From contig CAKOXK010000011.1 of NCBI GenBank assembly GCA_934130085.1, forward strand, positions 1 to 51,438: a DNA stretch of 51,438 nucleotides, written 5' to 3'. The first letter of the stretch is position 1. Every line of letters starts with the position of its first letter. This document shows positions 23,130-32,861 of this stretch, one piece after another. Source of the stretch: an uncultured Clostridia bacterium. GTDB taxonomy: Bacteria > Bacillota > Clostridia > TANB77 > CAG-508. The position numbers and the translations under genes are program-made. Below the pieces are notes generated by a model, which saw only the letters and a program-made list of their open reading frames with translations, was not told the DNA's origin and ran no database searches.

Positions 23130-25676
23130 ATGAAATATTTTGAAATTTCAAAGGTTGATAATGATAAGGCATTAGAACTTTTAAAAACAAGCAAAGATGG
23201 ATTAACTTCAAAAGAAGTTGAAAAGCGTATTGAAAGAGATGGATTAAATATTGCAACTAATGTAAAAAAGAAGAACGCGTTATATTTTATTTTTCAATCC
23301 TTTAAAGATAAATTTATATTAATTTTACTTATCTTAGCGGTAATTGATTACATTACAAGTGATTACATTGGAACAGCAATTATTGTACTTTTAAGTATTG
23401 CAAGTGCAATGCTTAGATTTGTTGAAGATTATTCTACATATAGGTTTAATGAGAAACTTAGAGCAAAAATTAAGCCAAAGGCTGATGTTATCAGAAACAA
23501 AAAGCAACAAGAAGTTTTACAAGAAAGACTTGTTCCAGGTGATATTGTAACTATAAGTGCAGGTTCAGTAATCCCGGCAGATATTTTATTGCTGGAAAGT
23601 AAAGATTTGTTTATTAATCAATCTGTCTTTACAGGAGAAAGTATTCCTGTTGAAAAAGTAGCAGAAAAAACCTCTAATACAGAAGAGGTAATTAATATTC
23701 CTAATATATGTCTAATGGGAGAGAATGTTATAAGTGGGCATGCCACAGGAGTTGTAATTACAACGGGGTTAAACACATTCATGGGTAACATGAATAAAGA
23801 TACAGAAAGCAAAAGAGAACCAACCAATTTTGAAAAGGGAATGAGCAAAATCACAAATATGCTTATTAGGTATATGACAATCATAAGTGTTGCAGTTTTT
23901 GTTATTTATGGTTTTATAAGAAAAGATTTAACAGAGGCTCTATTATTCGCACTTTCGGTTGCAGTAGGCATTACACCAAGCATGCTTCCTATGATTGTAA
24001 ACGTAAATTTAACAAGAGGTAGTAAGAACCTAGCCAAAAAGAAAACACTTGTAAAAAACATTCAATCTATTCAAAACATCGGCTCAATGGATATTTTGTG
24101 TACTGATAAAACCGGAACACTAACTAAAAATAATATCGAACTCCAAAAATATATTAACATTGATGGAAATGATGATGACTATGTTTTAAAGTGTGCTTAT
24201 CTAAACAGCTTTTTAGGAACAGGACTTAAAAATTTGGTTGATAAGGCAGTAATCAGCTATGGAAAAGAGCATAAAGTAAATATTGAAAATTATATAAAAG
24301 TAGACGAAATTCCATTTGATTATATGAGAAAAAGAATGTCAATTGTTGTAAAAGATAATGATTATGTAATGATTACAAAAGGTGCTTTAGAAGAAATTCT
24401 TAAAATTACAACAACTGCATTGGTAAACGGTAAAAAAGTTCCGCTATCTGATGAAATAATTGAAAATGTTAACAAAAAGCAAGAAGAACTTTCAAAAAAA
24501 GGAATGCAGGTTATATCACTTGCAATAAAAAATGAATATGATGGGGTTGGAGTTTTCAATAAAGAAGACGAGTGCGATATGACATTAATTGGCCTAATAG
24601 CATTTTTAGATCCACCAAAGAAAGATGCAAAAAATACAATTAAGAATCTATCGAAACTTGGAGTAACTACAAAAATATTAACAGGTGATAATCAATTTGC
24701 AACAGAAAGCGTATGTAACGTGGTAGGCATAGATAGTAAAATTGTTCTTGGAAAAGACATCGACAAGATGAGTGATAAAGAATTAGCTAAAGTTGTTGAA
24801 GAAGTCAATGTATTTGCAAGAATGAACCCAATTCAAAAAGAAAGAGTTGTAAAAGCCTTAAAAAAGAACGGCCATGTTGTGGGGTATATGGGAGATGGCG
24901 TAAATGATGCACCATCACTTCACGTGTCAGATGTTGGAATAAGTGTAAACACAGGGTGCGATATTGCAAAAGAAGCAAGCGACATTATTTTACTAGAACA
25001 GAGTTTAGAGGTAATTTACAATGGCGTTAGAGAAGGCAGAAAAGTATATGGAAATATAATAAAATATATGAAGCTAGCATTAAGCTCTGACTTTGGAGAT
25101 GTATTTAGTGTAATGATAGCAAGTATATTCTTACCATTTCTACCATTATTACCAATACAAATGTTAATACAAGACTTTATAGTTGAAATATCACAAATAG
25201 CAATTCCATCTGATAATGTAGATGAAGAATTCATTGAAAAACCTCGTAAGTGGGATACAAAAGACCTTGGAAAATTTATGAACATAATGGGCACAATCAG
25301 CTCAATAACAGATGTAATGGCATTTCTAATATTCTGGTTTATACTTGGATACAATTCAATAGAAAAACAAGCATATTTCCAAACAGCATGGTTTGTTGAA
25401 TGCATAATATCAGAAACTATGATTATATACTATGTAAGAACAAACAAAATACCATTCACAAGATCAAAGCCAAGTAAATTTTTAGTTATCATGACAATAT
25501 TAACAATGGCATGTACAATGATAGTACCAATACTATTTAGAAATGTAAAAGATTTTAACTTTGTTGTATTACCAGGAGTGTACTACATTTATTTAGTGTT
25601 ATTGGTGGCACTATATGCACTAATAGCACAAGTAGTAAAAGCAAAATACATCAAAAAATATCATGAATGGTTATAA
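23130..25676 (+). CDS. mgtA: Magnesium-translocating P-type ATPase
   Basis: The 848-residue P3B-type ATPase imports Mg2+. It has a cation-ATPase N-domain, actuator motif TGES (near residue 169), phosphorylation site DKTGTLT (Asp near 326), and hinge GDGVNDAPS (near 588). The C-terminal membrane helices include the MgtA/MgtB-specific DFIVEISQIAIPSDNVDEEF followed by EKPRKWD. About ten membrane helices are visible. The chain is slightly shorter than Salmonella MgtA (about 900). An AAAGGAAAG site lies upstream. It is a single gene with its own promoter, divergent from dapA. Confidence 0.95.
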   Translation: MKYFEISKVDNDKALELLKTSKDGLTSKEVEKRIERDGLNIATNVKKKNALYFIFQSFKDKFILILLILAVIDYITSDYIGTAIIVLLSIASAMLRFVEDYSTYRFNEKLRAKIKPKADVIRNKKQQEVLQERLVPGDIVTISAGSVIPADILLLESKDLFINQSVFTGESIPVEKVAEKTSNTEEVINIPNICLMGENVISGHATGVVITTGLNTFMGNMNKDTESKREPTNFEKGMSKITNMLIRYMTIISVAVFVIYGFIRKDLTEALLFALSVAVGITPSMLPMIVNVNLTRGSKNLAKKKTLVKNIQSIQNIGSMDILCTDKTGTLTKNNIELQKYINIDGNDDDYVLKCAYLNSFLGTGLKNLVDKAVISYGKEHKVNIENYIKVDEIPFDYMRKRMSIVVKDNDYVMITKGALEEILKITTTALVNGKKVPLSDEIIENVNKKQEELSKKGMQVISLAIKNEYDGVGVFNKEDECDMTLIGLIAFLDPPKKDAKNTIKNLSKLGVTTKILTGDNQFATESVCNVVGIDSKIVLGKDIDKMSDKELAKVVEEVNVFARMNPIQKERVVKALKKNGHVVGYMGDGVNDAPSLHVSDVGISVNTGCDIAKEASDIILLEQSLEVIYNGVREGRKVYGNIIKYMKLALSSDFGDVFSVMIASIFLPFLPLLPIQMLIQDFIVEISQIAIPSDNVDEEFIEKPRKWDTKDLGKFMNIMGTISSITDVMAFLIFWFILGYNSIEKQAYFQTAWFVECIISETMIIYYVRTNKIPFTRSKPSKFLVIMTILTMACTMIVPILFRNVKDFNFVVLPGVYYIYLVLLVALYALIAQVVKAKYIKKYHEWL

Positions 25677-25696
25677 TTAATAAATTTTCAAAATAG

Positions 25697-25825
25697 AATA
25701 TGATATTATTTTTCTAATACTTTACTTGTTGCAATCTTCGCTAGTCAAAAATTAACTGCCTAAAGATTGCAACATTCGCGCTTAGCTTAAGCGCTACGCA
25801 GCATTTTAAACAATATAAAATTATG
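25697..25825 (+). repeat. Interspersed palindromic element, full copy (R4)
   Basis: Same orientation as the copy at 18390. Inner arms GTTGCAATCTT (25728-25738) and AAGATTGCAAC (25763-25773) are fully complementary. The GC-rich arm reads ATTCGCGCTTAGCTTAAGCG and the right end reads GCATTTTAAACAATATAA. The left terminal repeat is worn (ATATGATATTATTTTTC). It lies 20 bases after the mgtA stop. Confidence 0.8.
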
Positions 25826-25847
25826 TGTTAAAGAAAATATTTCAAGT

Positions 25848-25877
25848 AAAATAGCTACATTTAGTAGCTATTTTTTT
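25848..25877 (+). terminator. Rho-independent terminator downstream of mgtA
   Basis: AAATAGCTAC (25849-25858) pairs with GTAGCTATTT (25864-25873) around a 5-nt loop, and the T-run continues to 25877. It lies between the repeat element and dnaE. Confidence 0.85.
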
Positions 25878-25925
25878 GTTTTTGTATTATAATGGCTTCA
25901 TTGATGTAAAGGAGTTTTGGGGCTT

Positions 25926-28900
25926 ATGTTACAAGGAAAGTTTGTACACTTACATGTTCATAGTGAGTTTAGTTTGCTTGATGGTGCTAATAGAATAAAA
26001 GATTTGCCGGTTCGTGCAAAAGAGCTGGGAATGGATGCTATGGCTATTACTGACCATGGTGTTATGTTTGGTGCAATTGATTTTTATAAAGCATGTAAGG
26101 CTAATGGAATTAAGCCTATTATTGGTTGTGAAGTTTATGTTGCTCCTAGGAAGTTAACTGATAAGGAGCCTGGGGTTGATAATAAATATAATCATTTAAT
26201 TTTGCTTGCTAAGAATATTACTGGTTATCATAATTTGTGCAAGCTTGTGTCAATAAGTTTTGTTGATGGTTATTATTACAAGCCTCGTATTGATAAAGAA
26301 GTCCTTGAAAAGTATCATGAGGGGATTGTTTGTTCTAGTGCGTGCTTGGCTGGCGAAGTTGCTTCTAATATTTTAGCAGGAGATATTGATAAAGCAAAAG
26401 AAGCTGCATTATGGTTTAAAAATGTTTTTAAAGATGATTATTATTTAGAAATACAAAATAATGGAATTAAGGAGCAAGTTTTGGTTAATCAAAAGCTTAT
26501 TCAGCTATCAAGAGAGCTTTCTATCCCGCTTGTTGCAACTAATGATTCACATTATCTAAAAAAGGAAGATGCTTATAATCATGAGGTTTTACTATGTATT
26601 CAAACTGGAAAGAAGATGTCTGATGAAGATAGAATGAAGTTTAATACGGATGAACTCTATATTAAGTCTCCAGAGGAGATGATTGAGTATTTTAAGGCTG
26701 TTCCAGAGGCAATTGAAAATACTGTAAAGATTGCAGAAGAATGTAATGTGGAATTTGAATTTGGTCATACAATATTACCTAATTATGATGTTCCTGAAGA
26801 GTTTGCTACTCATTATGATTATTTAAAAAAGCTTTCTAATGATGGAATTAAAAATAGATATGGAGAAAATCCGCCAAAAGAGATTTTAGAAAGAGCAGAG
26901 TATGAGCTTAGTGTAATTAAAAAGATGGGATATGTTGATTACTTTTTAATTGTATGGGATTATGTTCATTATGCTAAATCTCATGGAATACCAGTAGGCC
27001 CAGGTAGGGGATCTGGAGCGGGTTCCATAATTGCCTATGCAATAGAAATAACTGATATTGACCCAATAAAATATGGCTTAATTTTTGAAAGATTCTTAAA
27101 TCCTGAAAGAGTTAGTATGCCTGATTTTGACATTGATTTTGACTTCGAAAAAAGACAAGATGTAATTGATTATGTATCAAGAAAGTATGGGCATGATCAT
27201 GTTTCACAGATTATTACATTTGGAACGATGGCGGCTAAAATGGTTATAAGAGATGTCGCAAGAGTTCTTGATTTTCCGTATTCAGAAGCAGACAAGCTTG
27301 CTAAAATGATTCCAACTGAGGTTCATATTACAATATCAAAAGCTATGGAAATGAATAAAGAATTAAAAGATATATATGAGCAAGATGAAGAGGTTCATAA
27401 ATTGCTTGATATTGCAATGAGCCTTGAAGGTATGCCAAGACAGGCTTCAACTCATGCTTGTGGAATAATAATAGCAAGAGATCCTGTTGAAACCTATGTT
27501 CCACTATATGCAAGAGATGGTGTAATATCAACTCAATATATAATGACAACACTTGAAGAATTAGGCTTACTTAAAATGGATTTTTTAGGCTTAAGAACTC
27601 TAACTGTAATTAGAAATGCATGTGAACTTGTAAAGCAGAATAGGGGAATAGATGTTGTTTTTGATAAAGAAATGAATGATCCTAAGGTATATAAATTATG
27701 GCAAGATGGAGATTCGATTGGAATATTCCAGTTTGAATCTCAAGGAATGACAAACTTCATGAAAGAACTAAAGCCTGATTGTTTAGAAGATATAATCGCT
27801 GGAGTTTCTTTATATAGACCTGGACCAATGGATCAAATTCCAAGATACATTGCGAATAAAAAAGATCCAGAGCATGCAGTCTACACAGATGACAGTCTAA
27901 AGCCAATCTTAAAGGTAACCTATGGATGTATGGTATACCAAGAACAAGTTATGCAAATTGTTAGAGATTTAGCAGGGTATTCTCTTGGAAGAGCTGATTT
28001 AGTAAGAAGAGCCATGGGAAAGAAAAAGCTTGATGTAATGGCGAAAGAAAGAGAAAACTTTGTACATGGAAAACTGGATGATAGCGGAAATGTTGAAATT
28101 CCCGGATGTATAAGAAATGGAATTGATGAAAAATCAGCTAACAAAATCTTTGATGAGATGGCTGAATTTGCAAAATACGCATTTAATAAATCACATGCAG
28201 CATGTTATGCGGTTGTATCATACAGAACAGCTTACTTAAAAGCGTACTATCCAGCAGAATTCATGGCAGCAATGTTAAACAGCTTTTTAGGTAACCTTGA
28301 TAAAATACCAATCTATATAAATGAATGTAGAAGGTTAAAAATAGATATTTTGAAACCAGATGTAAATAAGAGTTTTGAAGATTTTACAGTTGAGAACAAC
28401 AAAATAAGATTTGGATTAGGTTCGGTAAAGAGTGTAGGAACAACTGCGGTAGAAAATATAGTAAAAGAACGTAACGAAAATGGACCATTCAAAGATTTTA
28501 CAGACTTTTGCGAAAGAACCTTCGACAAGCAAGTAAATAAGAAAAGCATAGAATGCCTAATAAAAGCAGGAGCATTTGACGAATTTAATAAAACAAGAAG
28601 TACATTGCTCGCATCATATATAAAAATAATGGATTTAGTCTCAGATGAACATAGCAAAGAATTTTCAAACCAGATAACAATGTTTGATATAGCTAATAAT
28701 GAAGATGAAGTTAAAAAAATGAAATATGATTACGATGAAAAACAAGAATTTTCAGACAAAGAGCTATTATCAATGGAAAAAGAAATGCTTGGAATTTATA
28801 TATCAGGTCATCCGCTTGAAAAATACAGAGAAAAGATTGAAAAAATATCAACAATAAACACTTTAATGATAGAAGAAGCAAATGAAAGTCTAGCAACAGA

Positions 28901-29501
28901 AGGAAAATGCAATTTAGAAGACAACAAAATGGTAATGATAGTTGGAATAATAACACAAATCAAGAAAAAATTCACCAAAACCAACAAAATAATGTGCTTT
29001 GTTACAATAGAAGATTTATATGGAAGCACAGAAATGATTGTATTTGAAAGCATATATGAAAAAGTACAAGAACTACTTTTAGAAGAAAACATTGTAGTAA
29101 TATCAGGAAGAATAAGCATAAGAGAAGACCAAGATATAACAATAATAGTAAACAACATAAAAAATATATCAGATGTAAGTGAAGAAAATGCAAAAGAAAT
29201 GATATATCAATCAAATTCTAAATTTGCAAGAAAGCAAGCATCAAAAAATCAAAATATTTTTACAAGAAATAATGACTTATTTGGAAAAACAATGTTAATA
29301 GATATTCAAAACTTAAACGAAGAAAAAAAGGCAAAACTAAGAGGTGCAATTAAATTCTTTAACGGAGAAAGAAATAATTTAAGAGTATCAGTAAAACAAA
29401 GTGAAGAATTGATAAGCCAATGTGGAGCAATCTTTGCAAACGAAGAAATTGTAAATGAATTTAAAAAAATTGTTGGGGAAGAGAATGTGAAAATTATTTA
29501 A
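25926..29501 (+). CDS. dnaE: DNA polymerase III subunit alpha, DnaE type
   Basis: The second replicative polymerase, 1191 residues. In low-GC Gram-positives it extends primers before hand-off to PolC. It has an N-terminal PHP domain (HLHVHSEFSLLDG near residue 10) and a polymerase core with PVGPGRGSGAGS near 355. The catalytic acidic motif MPDFDIDFDFEKR lies near 398. Then come the tandem HhH region and an OB fold near 990-1080 (VGIITQIKKKFTK). ATG 25926 is chosen with AAAGGAG 11 bases upstream; the TTG at 25917 would lie only 2 bases from it. The third quarter of the gene changes to more A-ending codons, as elsewhere in the window. Confidence 0.97.
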   Translation: MLQGKFVHLHVHSEFSLLDGANRIKDLPVRAKELGMDAMAITDHGVMFGAIDFYKACKANGIKPIIGCEVYVAPRKLTDKEPGVDNKYNHLILLAKNITGYHNLCKLVSISFVDGYYYKPRIDKEVLEKYHEGIVCSSACLAGEVASNILAGDIDKAKEAALWFKNVFKDDYYLEIQNNGIKEQVLVNQKLIQLSRELSIPLVATNDSHYLKKEDAYNHEVLLCIQTGKKMSDEDRMKFNTDELYIKSPEEMIEYFKAVPEAIENTVKIAEECNVEFEFGHTILPNYDVPEEFATHYDYLKKLSNDGIKNRYGENPPKEILERAEYELSVIKKMGYVDYFLIVWDYVHYAKSHGIPVGPGRGSGAGSIIAYAIEITDIDPIKYGLIFERFLNPERVSMPDFDIDFDFEKRQDVIDYVSRKYGHDHVSQIITFGTMAAKMVIRDVARVLDFPYSEADKLAKMIPTEVHITISKAMEMNKELKDIYEQDEEVHKLLDIAMSLEGMPRQASTHACGIIIARDPVETYVPLYARDGVISTQYIMTTLEELGLLKMDFLGLRTLTVIRNACELVKQNRGIDVVFDKEMNDPKVYKLWQDGDSIGIFQFESQGMTNFMKELKPDCLEDIIAGVSLYRPGPMDQIPRYIANKKDPEHAVYTDDSLKPILKVTYGCMVYQEQVMQIVRDLAGYSLGRADLVRRAMGKKKLDVMAKERENFVHGKLDDSGNVEIPGCIRNGIDEKSANKIFDEMAEFAKYAFNKSHAACYAVVSYRTAYLKAYYPAEFMAAMLNSFLGNLDKIPIYINECRRLKIDILKPDVNKSFEDFTVENNKIRFGLGSVKSVGTTAVENIVKERNENGPFKDFTDFCERTFDKQVNKKSIECLIKAGAFDEFNKTRSTLLASYIKIMDLVSDEHSKEFSNQITMFDIANNEDEVKKMKYDYDEKQEFSDKELLSMEKEMLGIYISGHPLEKYREKIEKISTINTLMIEEANESLATEGKCNLEDNKMVMIVGIITQIKKKFTKTNKIMCFVTIEDLYGSTEMIVFESIYEKVQELLLEENIVVISGRISIREDQDITIIVNNIKNISDVSEENAKEMIYQSNSKFARKQASKNQNIFTRNNDLFGKTMLIDIQNLNEEKKAKLRGAIKFFNGERNNLRVSVKQSEELISQCGAIFANEEIVNEFKKIVGEENVKII

Positions 29502-29550
29502 CATTTGATTCACTAAATAGCATTTTAAACAATAAACAATACAGTCATAA

Positions 29551-29688
29551 AGTTTAATATTATATTGTTTAAAATGCCGCGTTAGCGATTAAGCGAAGCG
29601 CGAATGTTTCTTTCTTCCGAAAGTTAATAATTTTTAACTAACGAAGAAAGAAACGAACAAGGCATGAAAAACAATATAATATTAAATA
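29551..29688 (+). repeat. Interspersed palindromic element, best-preserved copy (R5)
   Basis: Terminal inverted repeats TTTAATATTATATTGTTT (left) and AACAATATAATATTAAA (right) are almost perfect over about 26 bp into ATGCC/GGCAT. Inside, CGCGTTAGC...GCGAAGCGCG forms one short arm. GTTTCTTTCTTC (29606-29617) and GAAGAAAGAAAC (29643-29654) form a perfect 12-bp hairpin with a 25-nt loop. The element can fold as a three-way junction on either strand. A partial end (GCATTTTAAACAATAAACAAT) precedes it at 29520. Confidence 0.9.
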
Positions 29689-29719
29689 TTGCTAACAGCA
29701 TAGTAAATATTGGATAATA

Positions 29720-29760
29720 AAGATTGCAACGGATAATTCATTTTAAACAATATAATATTA
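29720..29760 (+). repeat. Interspersed palindromic element, right-end fragment (R5b)
   Basis: AAGATTGCAAC (29720-29730) followed by TTCATTTTAAACAATATAAT matches the inner right arm and right end of the copies at 18390 and 25697. It is in the opposite orientation to the intact copy 30 bases away, and lacks the middle section. Confidence 0.65.
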
Positions 29761-29790
29761 AATCTTTATATATTTATTTTTTATGAGGTA

Positions 29791-29819
29791 TTGAAAAAGT
29801 ATTCACAAATTGGTATACT
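29791..29819 (+). promoter_or_regulatory. SigA-type promoter of asp23-amaP
   Basis: TTGAAA (29791-29796) and TATACT (29814-29819) are 17 bases apart. Transcription would start near 29826, just ahead of the AAAGGAGG site of asp23. Confidence 0.65.
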
Positions 29820-29850
29820 TACATTATATAATTCAAAGGAGGAATTTATA

Positions 29851-30324
29851 ATGAGTGAAGAGAATGTTAATGAAAAAGAAGAAAAGGTAGTAGATGTAAA
29901 AGATGATTCAGTTGAAGAAAACAATAATATACAAATATCAGATGATGTAGTTGCAGTAATTGCTGGAATGGCTGCTTCAGAGGTTCCTGGAGTTGCTGAA
30001 ATGGCAGGTGGGTTTGCTGGAGGTATTTCAGAAGTACTTAGTGGTAAAAAGAATAAGGCTAAAGGTATTAAGGTTGATATTCAAGATAAAAAAGTCAAAA
30101 TTGATGTTAATATAATAGTTGAATATGGTTCTAGAATTCCTGATGTTGCTTTTGAAATTCAAAAGAGAGTTAAGAAATCTGTTGAGAATATGACAGGTCT
30201 TATTGCAAATGAGGTTAATGTTCATGTTCAAGGCGTTGTTACAGTTGAAGAGGAGAAGGCTAATAAAGCAGAAGAAGAAAAGTCTGATATAGCTGATGCA
30301 GAATCAACAGAAGAAAAAAAATAA
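29851..30324 (+). CDS. Asp23/Gls24 family envelope stress response protein
   Basis: The 157-residue protein has a charged N-terminal tail. The Asp23/Gls24 domain follows (residues about 28-125): ISDDVVAVIAGMAASEVPGV, KVDIQDKKVKIDVNIIVEYG and VNVHVQGV are visible in order. A Glu/Lys-rich tail closes the chain. In Staphylococcus Asp23 sits at the membrane through AmaP, encoded next, and mutants show cell-envelope stress. The start is set by AAAGGAGG 7 bases upstream. Upstream in-frame codons lie inside the promoter. Confidence 0.92.
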   Translation: MSEENVNEKEEKVVDVKDDSVEENNNIQISDDVVAVIAGMAASEVPGVAEMAGGFAGGISEVLSGKKNKAKGIKVDIQDKKVKIDVNIIVEYGSRIPDVAFEIQKRVKKSVENMTGLIANEVNVHVQGVVTVEEEKANKAEEEKSDIADAESTEEKK

Positions 30325-30356
30325 TAAAATTAAATAAACAAAAGAGGTAATTATAA

Positions 30357-30920
30357 ATGAAGATTTTAAAAAAAGTTTGTTTAACCATTTTTGCAACAAT
30401 TGTTTTGATTATAAGTATTCTTTTATTGCTTATAGCATTTAATATTATGGATTCAAATGTGTTTGGAATATTAATATCAAAGGTGCTTTTATCACAAGAA
30501 GGTACTTATGCACTAGTTGGAGTGAGTGTAGTACTTATTTTACTAGCTATGTGGTGCTTGTTTTTTTGTGAAGAAAATAACAAGAATGGCAAGAATTCTG
30601 GAATTGAACTTGAGAATAGCGATGGTAGACTTTTGATAACAAAAAATACTTTACAAGATTTAGTAAAGGGAGTTATTAATAATTTTCCAAGTATTGAAGA
30701 TTCAGAGGCAAATGTTTTAATTGATAGAGAAAATAATGTTACAATAGATGTTACTATTACTGTATCAGATGGAGCAATTATAAAAGATGTTTCTTCTAAA
30801 TTGCAAAATGATATTAAGAGTATTGTAAGAAAATCGACAGATCTTGAACTTGATAAGGTTAATATTGTTGTAAAAAAGGTTGAAAAAGAAGAAAAAAGTA
30901 AAAATAGCGTAGATGATTAG
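30357..30920 (+). CDS. amaP: Alkaline shock response membrane anchor protein AmaP
   Basis: The 187-residue protein has two membrane helices (about 8-30 and 55-74) followed by an Asp23-like cytosolic domain. That domain contains LITKNTLQDLVKGVINNFPS and VTIDVTITVSDGAIIKDVSS (short form TIDVTITVSDG). It anchors Asp23 polymers to the membrane. It lies 32 bases after asp23. The order asp23-amaP-nusB recurs in Bacillota, usually with a DUF2273 gene that is absent here. Confidence 0.88.
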   Translation: MKILKKVCLTIFATIVLIISILLLLIAFNIMDSNVFGILISKVLLSQEGTYALVGVSVVLILLAMWCLFFCEENNKNGKNSGIELENSDGRLLITKNTLQDLVKGVINNFPSIEDSEANVLIDRENNVTIDVTITVSDGAIIKDVSSKLQNDIKSIVRKSTDLELDKVNIVVKKVEKEEKSKNSVDD

Positions 30921-31002
30921 AAGAGTGAAGTGCTATTGGTGTTGCTTTTATACATATTGATATAATATAAAATAATAATACATGCAGAAAGAAAGGAAAG
31001 TT

Positions 31003-31422
31003 ATGAATAGATCACAGTCAAGAGAAGAAGCTTTTAAATTGCTATATAGTTTGCAGTTAATTGAAGATGTTTCAGTAGAAGAGCAGATTGAAATTTTTTT
31101 AACAGAAGAAAAGATTGAAGATAAGGATGCAATTAAATATATCAAGGAGCTTATTTTAGGAATAAATGAAAATAATGAAAAAATTGAAAATGATATAAAA
31201 AATAATATTAAAGAAGACTGGTCTATTTCAAGAATTTCAAAGATTGATTTGACTTTGTTAAAGCTTGGCATTTATGAGATTTTATATTCAAAATTACCAT
31301 ATAAAGTTGTTATAAATGAGGTTGTTGAACTTGCAAAAAAATATGGAGATGATACATCAAAAGGTTTTGTTAATGGTGTACTAGCAAGCATTGTTAAGAA
31401 GAATAATGTAGTAGAAGAATAA
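31003..31422 (+). CDS. nusB: Transcription antitermination factor NusB
   Basis: The 139-residue all-helical protein binds boxA RNA with NusE (S10) and supports rRNA transcription. MNRSQSREEAFKLLYSLQLI at the start and ISRISKIDLTLLKLGIYEIL with the closing KYGDDTSKGFVNGVLASI (short form KGFVNGVLA) are the family signatures. ATG 31003 has AAAGGAAAG upstream; the in-frame ATG at 30982 has no site. A terminator follows at 31439, so it ends a unit that may begin at asp23. Confidence 0.95.
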   Translation: MNRSQSREEAFKLLYSLQLIEDVSVEEQIEIFLTEEKIEDKDAIKYIKELILGINENNEKIENDIKNNIKEDWSISRISKIDLTLLKLGIYEILYSKLPYKVVINEVVELAKKYGDDTSKGFVNGVLASIVKKNNVVEE

Positions 31423-31438
31423 TAAAACTGTTAATAAT

Positions 31439-31467
31439 AAGCTAGGTGTTTTTATGCCTAGCTTTTT
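31439..31467 (+). terminator. Rho-independent terminator after nusB
   Basis: AAGCTAGG (31439-31446) and CCTAGCTT (31457-31464) form an 8-bp stem with a 10-nt loop, followed by a T-run to 31467. Confidence 0.85.
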
Positions 31468-31516
31468 ATACATTATAGTATTTCTAATTAAAGAAGTAAT
31501 CTAAGAGGAAGGTAAT

Positions 31517-32722
31517 ATGGATATTAAACCAATAACGGTTGAAGAGCTAAATTTATATATAAAAAATAAAGTGCAAGATGATGAATTTTTAAATAATGTA
31601 TATGTGAAAGGTGAGATTTCAAATTGTAAATTACATTATACAGGTCATATTTATTTTACTTTAAAAGATGAAAAATCACTTATAAAATGTGTTATGTTCA
31701 GAAGCTACGCTACACACTTAAATTTTACCCCAAAAGATGGAATGAAAATTGTGTTACTTGGAACTGTTGCTGTTTATGAGAGAGATGGCGTTTATCAAAT
31801 TTATGCAAAGGCAATGAAACAAGATGGAATAGGCTCACTTTATGAGGCTTATGAGAAACTTAAAAATGACCTTGAAAAAGAGGGGTTGTTTGATGAAGCT
31901 CATAAAAAGAAAATCCCAATGTTCCCTAAAACCATAGGAGTTTTAACTGCTTCAACAGGAGCGGTTATAAGAGATATTATTAATGTTTCAACAAGAAGAA
32001 ACCCAAATGTTAGAATAAGGCTTTTACCTGTTCCTGTTCAAGGAAAGGATGCAGCACCTGAAATTGTTGAGGGCATAAAAAGAATGAATAATGAAATGCT
32101 AGCAGATGTTATAATTTTAGGAAGAGGAGGAGGCTCTTTAGAAGATCTATGGCCATTTAATGAAGAATGTGTTGCAAGAGCAATATATGATTCAAAAATT
32201 CCAATTATATCGGCAGTAGGACATGAGACGGATTTTTCAATATCAGATTTTGTTGCTGATTTAAGAGCACCAACACCATCAGCTGCGGCAGAACTTGCAG
32301 TACCAAATATATCAGATGTAATTTATACAATATCAAATTATGAGAATAGATACAAAACTGATTTAAAGAAGAAAGTTCAAATAATGAAACTAAGATACGA
32401 AAAGTGCATGACGAGAAATGTATTTATGAATCCCACTCAGAAGATAAGTGAGAAAGAAATGTTACTTGATATGAGAGTGAAAAATATTAGTAGTGCAATA
32501 AATAATATTATAAATAAGAAAAACATAATTCTTGTAAAAAATATTACAAAAATAGATTCACTGAGTCCTTTAAAAACTCTTTCAAGGGGATATTCAATAG
32601 CCGAAAAAGATGGAAAAATACTTAAATCTGTAACACAAGTAAATAAAGAAGATAGAATTGAGCTAAAAGTAACAGATGGAATTGTAAGGACAAAAGTTGA
32701 AGAAATAATAGCAAGAAAATAA
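31517..32722 (+). CDS. xseA: Exodeoxyribonuclease VII large subunit
   Basis: The 401-residue catalytic subunit of the single-strand-specific exonuclease. An N-terminal OB fold (about 1-100) has VYVKGEISNCKLHYTGHIYF (short form KGEISNCKLH). The catalytic domain (about 125-320) has PKTIGVLTASTGAVIRDI, ILGRGGGSLEDLWPFNEE and AVGHETDFSISDFVADLRAP. A helical tail follows and ends with RGYSIAEKDGKI. AGAGGAAGG precedes the ATG. xseB follows after a 139-base gap, wider than the usual overlap. Confidence 0.97.
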   Translation: MDIKPITVEELNLYIKNKVQDDEFLNNVYVKGEISNCKLHYTGHIYFTLKDEKSLIKCVMFRSYATHLNFTPKDGMKIVLLGTVAVYERDGVYQIYAKAMKQDGIGSLYEAYEKLKNDLEKEGLFDEAHKKKIPMFPKTIGVLTASTGAVIRDIINVSTRRNPNVRIRLLPVPVQGKDAAPEIVEGIKRMNNEMLADVIILGRGGGSLEDLWPFNEECVARAIYDSKIPIISAVGHETDFSISDFVADLRAPTPSAAAELAVPNISDVIYTISNYENRYKTDLKKKVQIMKLRYEKCMTRNVFMNPTQKISEKEMLLDMRVKNISSAINNIINKKNIILVKNITKIDSLSPLKTLSRGYSIAEKDGKILKSVTQVNKEDRIELKVTDGIVRTKVEEIIARK

Positions 32723-32861
32723 AGGCCTAGCTAATAGCATTAATAGTATAGTGTTTTATAGTTACAAGTATTAGTAGAAAAACATTATGATATTTAATGC
32801 TTTAAAAACAATAAATTATTAATAATAAGATAAAAGTTTTATTATATAGGAGAGGTTATCG

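Noticed and set aside
25888..25893. TATAAT upstream of dnaE as a promoter
   Set aside because: The position 17 bases upstream falls inside the terminator stem and reads TAGCTA, so there is no supporting -35 hexamer.
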